From positions 26,784,001 to 26,848,000 of the forward strand of contig OZ316892.1 in assembly GCA_973895155.1 (NCBI GenBank): a DNA stretch of 64,000 nt, written 5' to 3'. The stretch comes from Marsupella aquatica (lineage: Eukaryota > Marchantiophyta). Numbering within the stretch: the first letter of the stretch is position 1; each line of letters begins with the position of its first letter. The notes under the pieces are model-generated. The model ran no database searches, was not told the DNA's origin, and saw only the letters and a list, made by a program, of their open reading frames with translations. This document shows positions 10,751 through 21,499 of the stretch, in pieces. Position numbers and translations under genes: made by a program.

Positions 10751-11065
10751 GCGTTTGGGTTCCTGTCTTTGGGTTTGCTTTTCTTGGCCCCTTGGTGGTT
10801 TCCCCCCTTGATTGGGTCTTTTGCCTGTGGGATCATGTCTCCCGGTTCGGCGCCCTCTGTTTTTTGGCAGTTTGATATATATACTAGCTATTGCGTTGGT
10901 AGATCTTTATGGCTACTTTTCCTTTTTCTAGGTTTGGGTGTTCGCATTAAAGTGCCCCCTCTTCCTTTCGGTGAGGTGTTTGTTCTCTCTAGAACTCTTT
11001 GTTATTTTACTCCATGTACTTTGTTTGGCTTTTCTTGTAAGTTGGCCCTTCACATTGACTGATGG

Positions 11066-12000
11066 GACTGCAAAGTGACACCCAGTTCAAATGCTGACCT
11101 ACACACACAGGTAACCCCAGGCCCTGGTACCTGTTGTAACAGGTAACTACCTCTAGAAAGAGTCATCTAACTTAAGTCTAGAGATTATCTAACCTCCCAC
11201 AAACCTAACCGAAATGACAGTTGTCCTGCAAACATGAATTGCGTAGTACCCACACAATTGATATATTGCTATATCCAATTCATTAGTTTTGATTTGTAAT
11301 CTTCTTTTGGTTCATCACAACTTTTCAGCAAACTAATGCTGGGATGGACCACTCCTGTTACCATTGCAACCGGATAGGGCAGGTTACTGTTTGACCAGGA
11401 ATATTTTAATTTTTTAAAAGAAAGAGTACCATCTGAGTACAAGGAAACTTTGTTGCAGTCCCCTGGGTGATGCTATTCCATCTGGGCATTTTTTCAAAGG
11501 TCTACTGTAGTTCCTGGGGGCTTCAGTTATTTTGGAATTCAAAGGAAATCATGATAATTAAAATTGGAATTTTTTTTGGTGAATAATCTATTTACTCTAG
11601 TTCTGGCAGGGCCTCAAAGACATGGAGGGCCCTAGGATGTAAATTTAAGGGCTAGTACAGAAAAAATGCAAGTTGTTTCCTATTGTATGTGCAAGTTCTA
11701 ATGGCTATCCATGGAGTTGAAGCACGATATTTGAATACAAACAACATAACAGACTTTACCCTGCAGCTATTTTATGTGCAATTTCTAATCTGCTGTCCAC
11801 TAAGTTGAAGCACCGACTTCCCCCTCTGACCCAGGACGGACTGACAGATGGCTTTAAAGTCAAGGTAGAGCTCTCACTAGCTCAGGGATTTCTTTATTTT
11901 ACTTAGTACCAATTCTTTTATTCACAGGAAAAAAGTTCAGGGAAAATGATGTCTGGATGGACCTCACCTCAACAACATTCTATGTGAAGCCCTTTATGGA
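11066..12000. other. AT-rich non-coding region
   Basis: No coding frame or structured repeat is recognised. The phrase tggctatccatggagttgaagca at about 11701 has a partial echo near 11790 (ctgtccactaagttgaagca), suggesting a degenerate duplication. Confidence 0.35.
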
Positions 12001-12009
12001 CTTTCTCAG

Positions 12010-12150
12010 ATTGTCATGTTTACACTATTGATTCAAAAGTGACCTGTAAAAAATGTCCTGACCACTTACTACATATTGGATTGCAGGTTTACACAGTTGA
12101 TTCTAAAGTGACCTGTAAAAATTGTCCTGACCACTAACTACAGTACCCGA
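12010..12150. repeat. Two direct copies of an ~80 bp unit
   Basis: The block beginning tgtttacactattgattc and containing aaagtgacctgtaaaaa and tgtcctgaccact occurs twice in a row with few differences. The second copy starts near 12088. Confidence 0.7.
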
Positions 12151-12261
12151 TGTAGTTAATGACATACCCGATGTTCTGTAGCATTGGCAGCTTGGTCAAA
12201 CGGGTTTCCTTGATGGCTTGAGGGCCTTTTGCCTGAAAGCTTCAAGACATTATGCCATTAC

Positions 12262-12425
12262 AAGCTCAATACCCGTGCGTTGCACAAAAGATATCATTAA
12301 GAGAAAAGACGTCATGACGCCCAAGATATCGTTAAGAGAAAAGATGTCGTGTCACCCAAGATGTCATTGAGACAAAAGATGTCACTACGCCCAAGATGTC
12401 GTTAACAGAAAAGATGTTAAATATA
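12262..12425. repeat. Short repeats built on aagatgtc(g/a)tt, next to a CCCGTGCGTTGCAC motif
   Basis: The region begins with caatacccgtgcgttgcac, followed by five to six variants of the phrase aaaagat(a/g)tc(a/g)tta(a)gaga, each about 30-35 bp. The same start plus the same repeated phrase appears near 48885-49035, and a single copy near 49806-49840. Confidence 0.65.
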
Positions 12426-12817
12426 AAGTTGTTGTTAAGTACAAATGGTCCATAAGTAAAGTGATGTTTGTTAGCATATATGTCATCAAGTCTCAGTTGC
12501 ACAAAAGATGTAGTTGAAAAATATCATGGTGCAAAATATATTTTTGTTAGAAAGATCTCATTGCATAAAAACAATTGTCGAGTGAAAGATATTATGACAC
12601 AAAGAGAGGCAAAAACGAGGGCGAAAACCACCACCAAAGTACAACAAAATGAAAATTATTTTTTTAATTGTTTTTGTAATTTGTATCTTTTAAAACCTTC
12701 CTTCTTTTTTCACTATTTTTCTTGTCTTGTCTTTGTCTCATTGATTAGGTTGTGCACTATTTTCTTGATTATGTAAAATATTTGTCATTAAACTCCTCTC
12801 ACTGATACATGCAGCAC

Positions 12818-12930
12818 TTCCTTTGCATGGATGATATGGAGTGGGGCATAGTATGGCATGGATGGTAGAGGGAGGAGCACTTTGTATGCATGATTGGCAT
12901 GGATGGTAGAGGGAGGAGCATGGGTAGCAT
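12818..12930. repeat. Two to three copies of a ~50 bp unit (gcatggatggtagagggagg)
   Basis: The phrase gcatggatggtagagggagg appears twice about 50 bp apart, with a degenerate third copy just upstream. Confidence 0.65.
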
Positions 12931-13429
12931 GGATCATGGTAAAAGGGAAGCCTTTGTACTTTTCTTGCTTGGAAAAACGTGTTCACACAAAACATAATTA
13001 TTTTCTCTTATTCCTTTCTCTTTTTACAGTTCCCTTTTCTTTCACTTAAAAAGCCTCTCCAAATTTGAATGACGACCACTTCAAAAAGTGGTGGAACTCT
13101 GTATTGTAGTTTCGGATGCTGGACCAGGTGCCAGTGTTATTGGGTTTTCAGTTGACTCACCTAAAATTTTCTAAGTGTTAAGTAAAGTCATGACATATAA
13201 TATTTGATTATCTTTGTGCTCATATGAAATGGACAAAATGATGGACCTCACCTCCACTTCTAGTTCCCCAATGGACTTTCTCAGAATGCCAACTTTTGAC
13301 GTGGATTGTGGTCATGTTAGAGCCCCCACTAAGTAAGAAATCTAAGTTTTCCTTCCACACCAAAAAGATATTCAAAAGAGAATTTGGAGGGGAAAAAAAA
13401 CTGTCTAAAATTCTGCATACCTCCATTCA

Positions 13430-14800
13430 AGGAACTAAAGTATGCTCAACTCCAAAGGAAAGACAAGAAGACAAAGCTCCTCTCGATCACCTGAGGATTA
13501 TCCTCTCAAGGGGATGAATATGAAAGAAAATCCCGCTTGAGGAATAGAATAGCAGCTCAGCAACACACTACGTAACTTCCAAGACAATGCATCAAAAGCC
13601 CATTAAGAAAGAGGAGAAAGTCTTTCTAGATTCTGTACACTTTCAAGCTATAGGTGAAAATGCACAACTCCAAAAGAAAGAGAAGAAGATAAAGTTCTTC
13701 TCACCTGAGGTTTATCCTTTCAAAGAGAAGGATGATGTTGATGATCATGGAATAATCTACTCCGGAGAGAGAACAGCAGCCCATCAACATATTACAAGAA
13801 CTCCAAACAAAATGTATCAATATCCCATATAAGAAAGACAAGAGAAAGTTCTTCAAGATCCTCTACAGTCACCTTCAAATAAAGTAAAGGCTACACACCT
13901 CCAAACGAAAGAGAGGAAGACAAAACTCTTCCCACCTGAGGATCACCCTTCCAAAGATGATGATGATAATTAAATAATCCCATCCAAGAAAGACAATAGC
14001 AGCTCATGAACATACTCCATAACTTCAAATTAAACAAATCAAAACCTTACAAAATTATTTAAAAAAAACAAAACAAAACCCCATAAGAAAGAGAAGAGAA
14101 AGTTGTTTAAGATTCTGTACACCTTCAAGTAAGTAAAGGTTACACACCTCCAAAATAAAGAGTAGAAGACAAAGCTCTTAACACCTGAGGAATATCCTTT
14201 GAAAGAGAGAGATGATGATGAAATAAATCCACCTACGAAAGACAATAGAAGCTCAGCAACATGTTACACAATATCAAAGGAAATGAATCAAAACCCCATA
14301 AAAGTAAGAGACGAGAAAGCAGTTCAAGATCCTGTACACCTTCAAGTAAGTAAAGAATACACATTACTCCAAAAGAGAGCGAAGAAGACAAGGTTCTTCC
14401 CACCTGAGGATTATCCTGCCAAAGAGGATGATGATGATGAAATAAATCCACCCAAGAACGAGAATAGCAGCTAGCCAATATACCACACAACTTCAAAGAA
14501 AATGAATCAGAACCTCATTCGCTTTCAAGAATTTGCTTTCTCTTCGCTTTCAAGATTCTGTACACCTGCAAGTAAGTCAAGGATGCACAACTCCAAAGGA
14601 AAGAGCAGTAGAGGCAGCTCTTCCAACCTGAGAATTCTCCTTCAAGAGAGGAAGATAATGACGATGATGAAAGAAATCTTCACAAGGAAGAGAATAGCAG
14701 CTCATCAGCACACTACACAAATTAACTAAAACTAGTCCAAACAAGAAATCAGAGAAACTGTCCAACATTCTGTACAGCTTGAACTAGAAGAATGTCCAAC
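13430..14800. repeat. Tandem array, about six diverged copies of a 220-245 bp purine-rich unit
   Basis: The phrase aactccaaa(a/g)gaaagag(a/c) recurs near 13450, 13665, 13900, 14148, 14370 and 14590. Each copy goes on through an acctgaggat(t)atcct block, a run of gat/gatgat triplets, the phrase agaatagcagctca and finally gattctgtacacctt(c)aag. The + strand is strongly purine-rich. Open frames of 60-95 codons rich in Lys/Glu arise from this composition and shift between frames from copy to copy, so I do not treat them as genes. Confidence 0.8.
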
Positions 14801-15340
14801 TCCGAAAGCAAGAGCACTCGATTAAGAGCTCAAACTTCTGCACACCTGCAAGTAAGGAAGATGCAAAACTCTAGAAGAAAGTGCTGGAGAGAAAGTTCCC
14901 ACCACCAATTTCTGGGACATTGTGACATGCAAGGAAACAGTAAAAAAAATCCTCCCATGAGCAAAAATTTTCCTCACATGACCCCTAATTTTTCTATCTC
15001 CAACTGCCTGGCTAACAAGAACCTGGTTGATAAGATACATTTTTGGGACTCCTCTTTTTGGGACTCCTCTTTTTGCTAGCAAACTTGCTAGCCATCTGGA
15101 TTCATAAAAAAACACAAAAATTTATAAAAGGCAGCCAGAAGCAAAAGAAATTAAAAAACACTAGTCTCTCGCTAAGAACCTCTCATGGCTAACAAAATTT
15201 CAGTTTGCTTGCAGTATACAATACCTCCCAATTTCCAAAGAGGATCATGATGCTTATCATGAAAGAAATCCAAACACGAGACAGCCTGAGAACCAGAAAA
15301 AAGAGTGATGACGAAACACACTGAATGTTGTTCTTGGCTG
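14800..15340. other. Non-coding, upstream of the aminopeptidase gene
   Basis: No gene recognised. A direct duplication of the phrase ttttgggactcctc lies at about 15042-15070. Confidence 0.4.
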
Positions 15341-15348
15341 ATATAAAA
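15341..15348 (+). promoter_or_regulatory. Possible TATA box of the leucyl aminopeptidase gene
   Basis: The sequence atataaaa lies about 75 bp upstream of the ATG at 15420. A second AT-rich candidate (tttatattt) is closer at about 15358. The position fits a short 5' UTR, but this is inference from sequence alone. Confidence 0.3.
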
Positions 15349-15419
15349 CTCACCCACTTTATATTTCAGTACGATTCCACAACTCTGGGTGGTGATTTTT
15401 CTTCTCCAATAAGGAGGCC

Positions 15420-18400
15420 ATGGCTGCCCTAGGAGCTGGCAGTAATGCCACAGCAGCAGCTGTGGTAATTGTACCTCGCGTGCTCCTCCATCGTGCTTGC
15501 ATCAGCAGATCCAGCTCTAGCTCCAGCAGCAGCAGACGACCTTCAGCTGCTTTGGCCTCTCTCGCATTCCCTGCTCAACAGCGGAAACAGCAACAACAGA
15601 AGGGTTCTCCCCAACATTTTGGTGCCTCTGCTTCGTGTTCGTCTTCTGCTTCGTTCTTGCCTAAGGTGCCGGCTCAATTTTACCACAGGAGCGGCCCGAT
15701 TTCAATGTCGCCTTCCAAGTTGCCATCCCCGCTGAAGGCAGTTCTCACGGCGGAAGTGGGCCTCACCAAGCCCGCTGAGACCACCCTCCCTGAGGTACGT
15801 TTCTCTATCTCTCTCTCTCCTCTTTATTGCCTGTCGTTGTCTTTCATTGTGTCGTGCACACTGACATTCTTTTTCTCGTGTAGGTTCTCTTTGATTTTGT
15901 CATTTGTTCATCTCTCTTTCACATTCTCTTTGGTTGTGTGATTCATTGATCTCCCCCCTTTGTCTCTGTCTGTTTCCTCTTTGTGTGGCTTTCTCTGTCA
16001 CTTTGATTCCACGAGAGGGTCTCTCAGGAGAATTGGCTGAGAACTGGCCATTTTTTACAATTGATGTGGGGAATTTCTCGTTGAGGAATTCATGAGCTCG
16101 TTTGCGGAAGATGAGAGCGAACTCGTCCAGGTTTGTAAGTCTATTTCAGCATAAGGTCATAAGTCGAGGTTTTGACCTTCTCTTCATCTCGCTCATTACT
16201 CAAGAGAGGTTAGGTGGCCCATGAGGCTCTTGACGCAAAATCCATAGGTAATCACTGAAGAGGAGAGAGAGAGAATTTGTGTTAGCTTAAGTCTAGCGGA
16301 GCATGAATTCTTCCGTTCTCTATGTGTATCTCTCATTACCCGAGAAGGTAGGTTAATAGTGTTTCTTAGCGCTATGCCTGTGTGACATAATTCACTGAAT
16401 GCTGAAATTTTCGAGCAATATTGCTCATTACTTCAGGTCGCATTCAGTATAAAGTCCTTTATTCATTCATTCACTTCCCCTGTGGTTTGTCATAACAAGA
16501 GAGAATAAATTTAGGTTGCGCATGAGAACCAGGGTCGTCTTGCATAATTCATTAGGGCAATGCCGATGAGCTAGAGCGAATTTCGCGGGTTGCTTTAGTT
16601 CTACTTCGTCACCATATCGTTCATTCAGCTTTTTCTGTGTCACTCATTAGTTGAGACAATATTTTACCATTTATGAAGACCAGGATCTTCCTCCTAAACG
16701 CACCAGGGTCAATTACGGAAGATCGAAGGTGGCTTCGTATTTGGATTCAGGTCTCCTTCAACATTAGGTCATTCGTTAATTCATTTATTATGTCCGTGGC
16801 TCTCGATATAGTAGAGGAGGCAAAGGTCCCTAATGACTACCGAGCGCAGCGGCATAATTGAATAGGCCCATTATGAAATGCGAGACTGAACTTGTTTGCC
16901 TATCTTCTATTTCTCACCGTCAATTTACCGTCCTGGGGTTCTAGAAATTTAGTCCTTTGGAGTCGATCACCACTCCTGAGACACGCAGAGATTGCGCAAC
17001 TATGAGCGCCACGGAAGTTTATAAAAGCCACTGTAACAGTTAAGCTTGTACTGGGGTTTGACTTTTTAATATGTTTGCAGATTGCCGTGACTGCAACCGA
17101 CGGAGATGTGACTAAGTGGAAGGGGGATCTGTTGGTAGTTGGCGTGTTTGAGGATGAATTCATCAAAGAGGGCAGTGGGGCTTTTGAGAATTCCGAGCTG
17201 AAAGCATTAGATGGAGCTCTGGGTGGAATTCTGGGAGACATTTTGACAGAGGAGGACTTCGCAGGGAAGGCTGGGAAGTCATCTTCTGCCCGAGTTTCAG
17301 GACTTGCGTTCAAGAGACTTCTTTTTGTGGGGTTAGGCAAGCCAGAGACTGCAGCATCTTCCTTTAAAGTTTGGTACAGTCTGGGAGAGAGCATTGCCAC
17401 GGCTGCCAAGCCGGCAAAGGCAACATCTGCTGCTCTAGTCATTGCCAATCCTCCAAATCTGTCTCCGGAGGCAAAGGTTTTGGCCGCTTCTGCCATAACG
17501 TCTGGTATTGTCCCATTCTTTACTTTGGCAAGTACAGATTCAATTAAGATTTGCTTGCCAGCTTCTCCTCCCTTAGGTGTGTTAAGAGTCCGAGAGTCTC
17601 CCAATCGTGACTTGTCTATTTTGTCCCATGCAGGTGCTGTTTTGGGCTCATTTGAGGACTTGAGATTCAAGTCTGAATCAAAGAAGCCAGTGCTGAACAG
17701 CATTGAATTTTTCGGGCTCGGCTCTGGTCCAGAGTTGGAGGAAAAGTTGAGCCAGACTGTAAAGCTTGCATCTGGTGTCATGTTTGCCAAGCAGCTGGTG
17801 AATGCACCTCCCAATGTACTCATCCCGAGTAAGTTTGCATTCCCTGAGGACCTTGAAACTAACGCTTATACTATTACTTCCAGGCATAGATTTTCTCTTT
17901 AGCTCAAGATTTCCTTAAAACAAAGATTATTGAATTTGCTTGTTTTTCACTTGTTCGAGGAACAGATTGGAATGCCTTCACTACGAGTACAGTATTTGAA
18001 ACAGTTCAAAGAGTCCCTCATACGCCGGAGTTCTTTTGCTTTTTTCGAAAAACTCGCATCTCACAAATTGTATGGTTTCTCGTCAGGTGTACTGGCAGAC
18101 GAGGCAGAGAATCTCGCTGTCGAGTTTAGCGACGTGCTCACAGTCAAAATTTTGGATGAAGAGGCTTGCAAAGAACTCAAGATGGGTTCATATCTTGGAG
18201 TCGCCATTGCTTCCACAAACCCTCCAAAGTTTATCCATCTTCAATATAAGCCACCGACCGGGGAAGTGAAAACCAAGCTTGCAATTGTGGGAAAGGGTCT
18301 CACATTTGACAGGTACACTGTCTCCGTGTCTACTATTTCATCGTGGTCTCTCACGGTGTTTTACAAAGCGACTGGAAAGATTTTAATCCCTTGTAGCTTT

Positions 18401-20125
18401 ACTCACCGTTTCAGTTGCCGAGTAATTTCACAGTCGTTTATCTTGTTTGCAGTGGAGGCTACAATCTGAAAACTGGAGCCGGATCAATGATAGAACTCAT
18501 GAAGTTTGATATGGGTGGTGCTGCCGCAGCAATTGGTGCAGCTAAAGCAGTAGCTGCCGTGAAACCCCTCGGGGTAGAGGTATTTTACCCGACTTCCTAG
18601 TTCAGATATACAGGCATGAGTCCTGGTGTCGTGAATATTGACTGCCTGTGCTGTACGTATGACTGAGGTGGTCTTCAGCATACAGGAAAACTTATATCGT
18701 ATAGCAGCTCGTCTTGACTACTTTCTCCTTATGTTATGGCAGGTTCATTTCATTATAGCTGCTTGTGAGAATATGATCAGCGGTGGAGGCATGAGACCGG
18801 GCGATATTCTTACTGCGTCCAATGGGAAGACTATTGAGGTAATTTCTACCTTACGCCTAACCTGAGAATCTTATTGCCTCAGTCGCTCGTCCACATTTCA
18901 CATATACATGTCAGTACTAGTCTAACCTCATGGTCTGTCGCTTCTTTGCGTGCGGTGCTTGGAAGTTTGGATCGATGCTCAGCACAGTGGATTGAAACGT
19001 AGAAAGTGAGGTTAAACATGCTCTGGGCCTGCATAAGTAAATGTTTTGACTGGCCGCAGGTGAATAACACCGATGCAGAAGGCAGGCTGACGTTGGCCGA
19101 TGCTCTGGTCTATGCATGCAACCTCAAAGTTGATAAGGTAGTACTCTAACACTTCAGTCCTGACTCTGTTGTTAATACCAAAACAGATTCTTGCTTGGTT
19201 CCTAAGCTGAAGAAGAATCTAATGGCTCTACAACCCACTTGTATCATACATATTGCTGCACTGGTCCTTCAGTCACCTTTGACATCGTGCTGTGCAGATT
19301 GTAGACCTTGCAACTTTGACCGGAGCATGCATTGTAGCTCTTGGAAATGACATTGGAGGTAATGTCCCTATTTAATTTTGGATCCACCTTTTAAATCCAA
19401 CCCCCTCGCATGTTTCCTTGTCAATTGTCTCACTTTCTTAACATGAGAACCTTGTTATAACTGTTTGCTATGTTCATTTCATGTGTCAATCTATTCTAGA
19501 GGCTGTAGCGACTCAGTTATATATCTCTTTTCTAGCTGTGACGTGGATTTGTGATTGGGCTTCAAGAGTTAACTCGAATTTCACGTCATGTTTTGGCTGC
19601 AGGGATGTTCACTCCGAATGATGACTTAGCATCCGAGCTCTCTTCGGCTTCACAGTGTGCAGGGGAGAAATTGTGGAGAATGCCCATGGAGGAAAGTTAC
19701 TGGGATACAATGAAATCAGGCATAGCAGATATGGTTAACACTGGCGGTCGTGCTGGTGGCTCCATAACTGCAGCACTCTTCCTTAAGCAGGTACTGTGGT
19801 TGAACTTCATGCATTTGATAGCAGCACTGATGGATTCCGCTCATTGAATAATATGCAAATTCATCATGCGTGATTTTGTTGTTGATGATGTGGACATGAA
19901 TAGAATTCTGAGTACATGGTATGATATAAAAGTTACTTTGATGTGTGTGAAAGGTATGTAATACTTGTCTCTGTCGTCTCTCTTTATTTGCAGTTTGTAG
20001 ATGAAAACATTGCCTGGGCTCATCTTGATATCGCTGGGCCTGTTTGGAGTAATGAGAAGAAAGGGGCAACTGGGTTTGCTGTGGCAACCCTACTCAACTG
20101 GGTTCAGAAGCAATCATCGTCTTGA
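15420..20125 (+). CDS. LAP2: Leucyl aminopeptidase (M17 family), plastid type, ten exons
   Basis: This enzyme releases N-terminal residues from peptides using two metal ions; plant LAP2-type enzymes are plastidial hexamers. My model has exons 15420-15794, 17081-17504, 17634-17828, 18087-18312, 18453-18579, 18743-18838, 19060-19137, 19298-19358, 19603-19790 and 19994-20125. All junctions are GT-AG and in frame, giving 633 residues. Residues 1 to about 90 are Ala/Ser-rich and poor in acidic residues, like a chloroplast transit peptide. The N-terminal M17 domain follows (about 125-300). The catalytic domain has [11 protein letters not shown] (Lys401, Asp406), the catalytic Lys413, KFDMGG (Asp426) and NTDAEGRL (Asp486, Glu488, Arg490). 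The two-metal and catalytic residues are therefore all present. The C-terminus carries NTGGRAGGS and HLDIAGPVW, typical of the family. The first intron is long (about 1.3 kb). The symbol follows Arabidopsis naming and is an orthology guess; LAP3 is as likely. Confidence 0.93.
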
Positions 20126-20750
20126 TTGCTTCCCGACGTTTGCTTTAGTTCTCCCATGTGGAAGGGTCTCAGAATGGGCCGTAGTCTCAAGGGCAGTGAA
20201 CTGTAGTTGATGGAAATGGTAATGAATGTCCATCTACGGGACATTACCACTGTCACATTGTTTTTAGGATCATCAGGATCAGGTCACCAGCGCTTTATCA
20301 AGTTTTGTATCACAAAGGATCAGAGATGCTCCTCCTGTAATTGCTGCCTGTACAAAGGTATATATCGCCTTTATCTCGTCAATCAAGAGCTACAAAGTTT
20401 GACTGTCTATCACAAATTGGTTCCACTTTGTGCAGCCAATTTTCTCACAAGAGTTTAGAATCTAGGTAGGATTTTAAGCACGTTCAGCATCGATTGCACA
20501 AATGGAGTTATTTGTGACAAAGGGCAGGAACCTTATCATTGGGAGGTAAACATCAGAAGTATGAGTTTTAGAATCTTGTAAGTGTGAAGTGTTCTTTTGA
20601 CTGACGTAGACTGTCGTCTGTGTCACTCGTAAAAATGGGGCAAGGTTAGTGCATTTGCAGGGCTCAACTAAACCGAATCCATATTCTCCAATCAACTTTC
20701 AGTCATGCACAAAATTGGAAAAGCGAGAAAACATTTATGAAGTTTACTTC
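20126..20750. other. 3' flank of the aminopeptidase gene
   Basis: Probably contains the 3' UTR. No canonical AATAAA is obvious in the first few hundred bases and no other gene is recognised. Confidence 0.4.
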
Positions 20751-20753
20751 TAC

Positions 20754-21015
20754 AAGGCCCTCAATCACAAGGCCCGCCCTCAATCACAAGGCCCGCCCTC
20801 AATCACAAGGCCCGCCCTCAATCACAAGGCCCGCCCTCAATCACAAGGCCCGCCCTCAATCACAAGGCCCGCCCTCAATCACAAGGCCCGCCCTCAATCA
20901 CAAGGCCCTCAATCACCAAGGCCCGCCCTCAATCACAAGGCCCTCAATCACCAAGGCCCTCTCAATCACAAGGCCCTCTCAATCACAAGGCCCCTCAATC
21001 ACAAGGCCCCTCAAT
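20754..21015. repeat. 19-bp GC-rich minisatellite (caatcacaaggcccgccct), about 14-15 copies
   Basis: The left half consists of about eight near-identical 19-bp units. The right half is made of shortened variants that lose part or all of cccgccct (units of about 14-18 bp) and sometimes gain a C. A gradient from perfect to degenerate units is plain. The array reads open in two + strand frames (repeating Asn-His-Lys-Ala and Ser-Gln-Gly-Pro patterns), which follows from the repeat and is not evidence for a protein. Confidence 0.95.
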
Positions 21016-21259
21016 TAGTAATGCTCACAAAGCAACGTTTGGATTCAAAGGCAACCCACCGGTTGTATCTTCCTGTTGAGTGATTGACGAACATTCTCTC
21101 AGGAGTTTAGGGTTTAGGCCTTGCGAATTTAAATACCAATAGTTATGAATGAAAACTCTATGGGAGCCTAACCCAACATAAGAAAATGGGCGACACTAAG
21201 AAAACTCACACACAAACAAAACCACCAGACAGAAGAAAAAGGGTTTGTTTGACGACTAC

Positions 21260-21263
21260 AAAA
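21260..21263 (-). terminator. Pol III terminator T-run after the tRNA
   Basis: On the minus strand the sequence just beyond the tRNA 3' end is CTTTTG, a minimal four-T pol III termination signal starting one or two bases past the discriminator base. Confidence 0.6.
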
Positions 21264-21264
21264 G

Positions 21265-21338
21265 TGGCCCATACAGGTCTCGAACCTGTGACCTTCGCGT
21301 TATTAGCACGACGCTCTAACCAGCTGAGCTAATAGGCC
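21265..21338 (-). tRNA. tRNA-Ile (anticodon AAU)
   Basis: 74 nt on the minus strand. The acceptor stem GGCCTAT pairs with ATGGGCC (one G-U pair) and the discriminator base is A. The D arm contains the A-box-like TAGCTCAGCTGG. The anticodon arm TCGTG/CGCGA encloses loop CTAATAA with anticodon AAT, that is AAU, read as IAU after editing. The T arm ACAGG-TTCGAGA-CCTGT supplies the B box GGTTCGAGACC. There is no intron and CCA is not encoded, as usual for nuclear tRNA genes. All stems are intact, so it is probably functional. Confidence 0.96.
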
Positions 21339-21499
21339 ATATGGATGGATTCTTCCACGTAAATTTATTTAGAAGTTTTTCTCAAACGTGGGGATGGTAC
21401 TTCTGTCTCCATGGATCCGCATTGAGGGCCTCGAACACGCGTGTGAAACATTACCCCCTATGTCGTGCTGCCTCGCTCCATGATTCTGATCGTGGTGCG

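Larger units (their letters stand above)
6830..11065 (+). mobile_element. RLE-type non-LTR retrotransposon (R2/CRE/NeSL/HERO/Utopia-like), frameshifted
   Basis: A block of about 4.2 kb that is visibly GC-rich within AT-rich flanks. It has a GC-rich leader (about 6840-7470), a long open region coding zinc finger and reverse transcriptase (7474-9324), an overlapping frame completing the protein with a zinc knuckle and a restriction-like endonuclease (to 10750), and a T-rich 3' tail region to about 11060. No LTRs, integrase or apurinic endonuclease domain are visible. In known families the N-terminal zinc finger together with a C-terminal knuckle and PD-(D/E)XK domain defines the restriction-like-endonuclease LINEs, which often insert site-specifically. 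Exact ends are uncertain: base composition changes near 6840 and near 11060, no poly(A) tail is evident, and no target-site duplication was proven. The phrase cacttgcacta occurs twice near the left edge (about 6819 and 6845). Confidence 0.75.

Noticed and set aside
12262-12425. CRISPR-like array
   Set aside because: Short irregular repeats without uniform spacers in a eukaryotic context; a simple tandem repeat explains them.
16900-17823. 307-codon minus-strand frame
   Set aside because: Antisense to aminopeptidase exons 2 and 3; the sense strand carries the conserved protein, so this is a shadow.
20649-21083. 144- and 93-codon frames with repeating Asn-His-Lys-Ala / Ser-Gln-Gly-Pro pattern
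   Set aside because: They are the translation of the 19-bp minisatellite; two frames are open simultaneously, as expected for a stop-free repeat unit.
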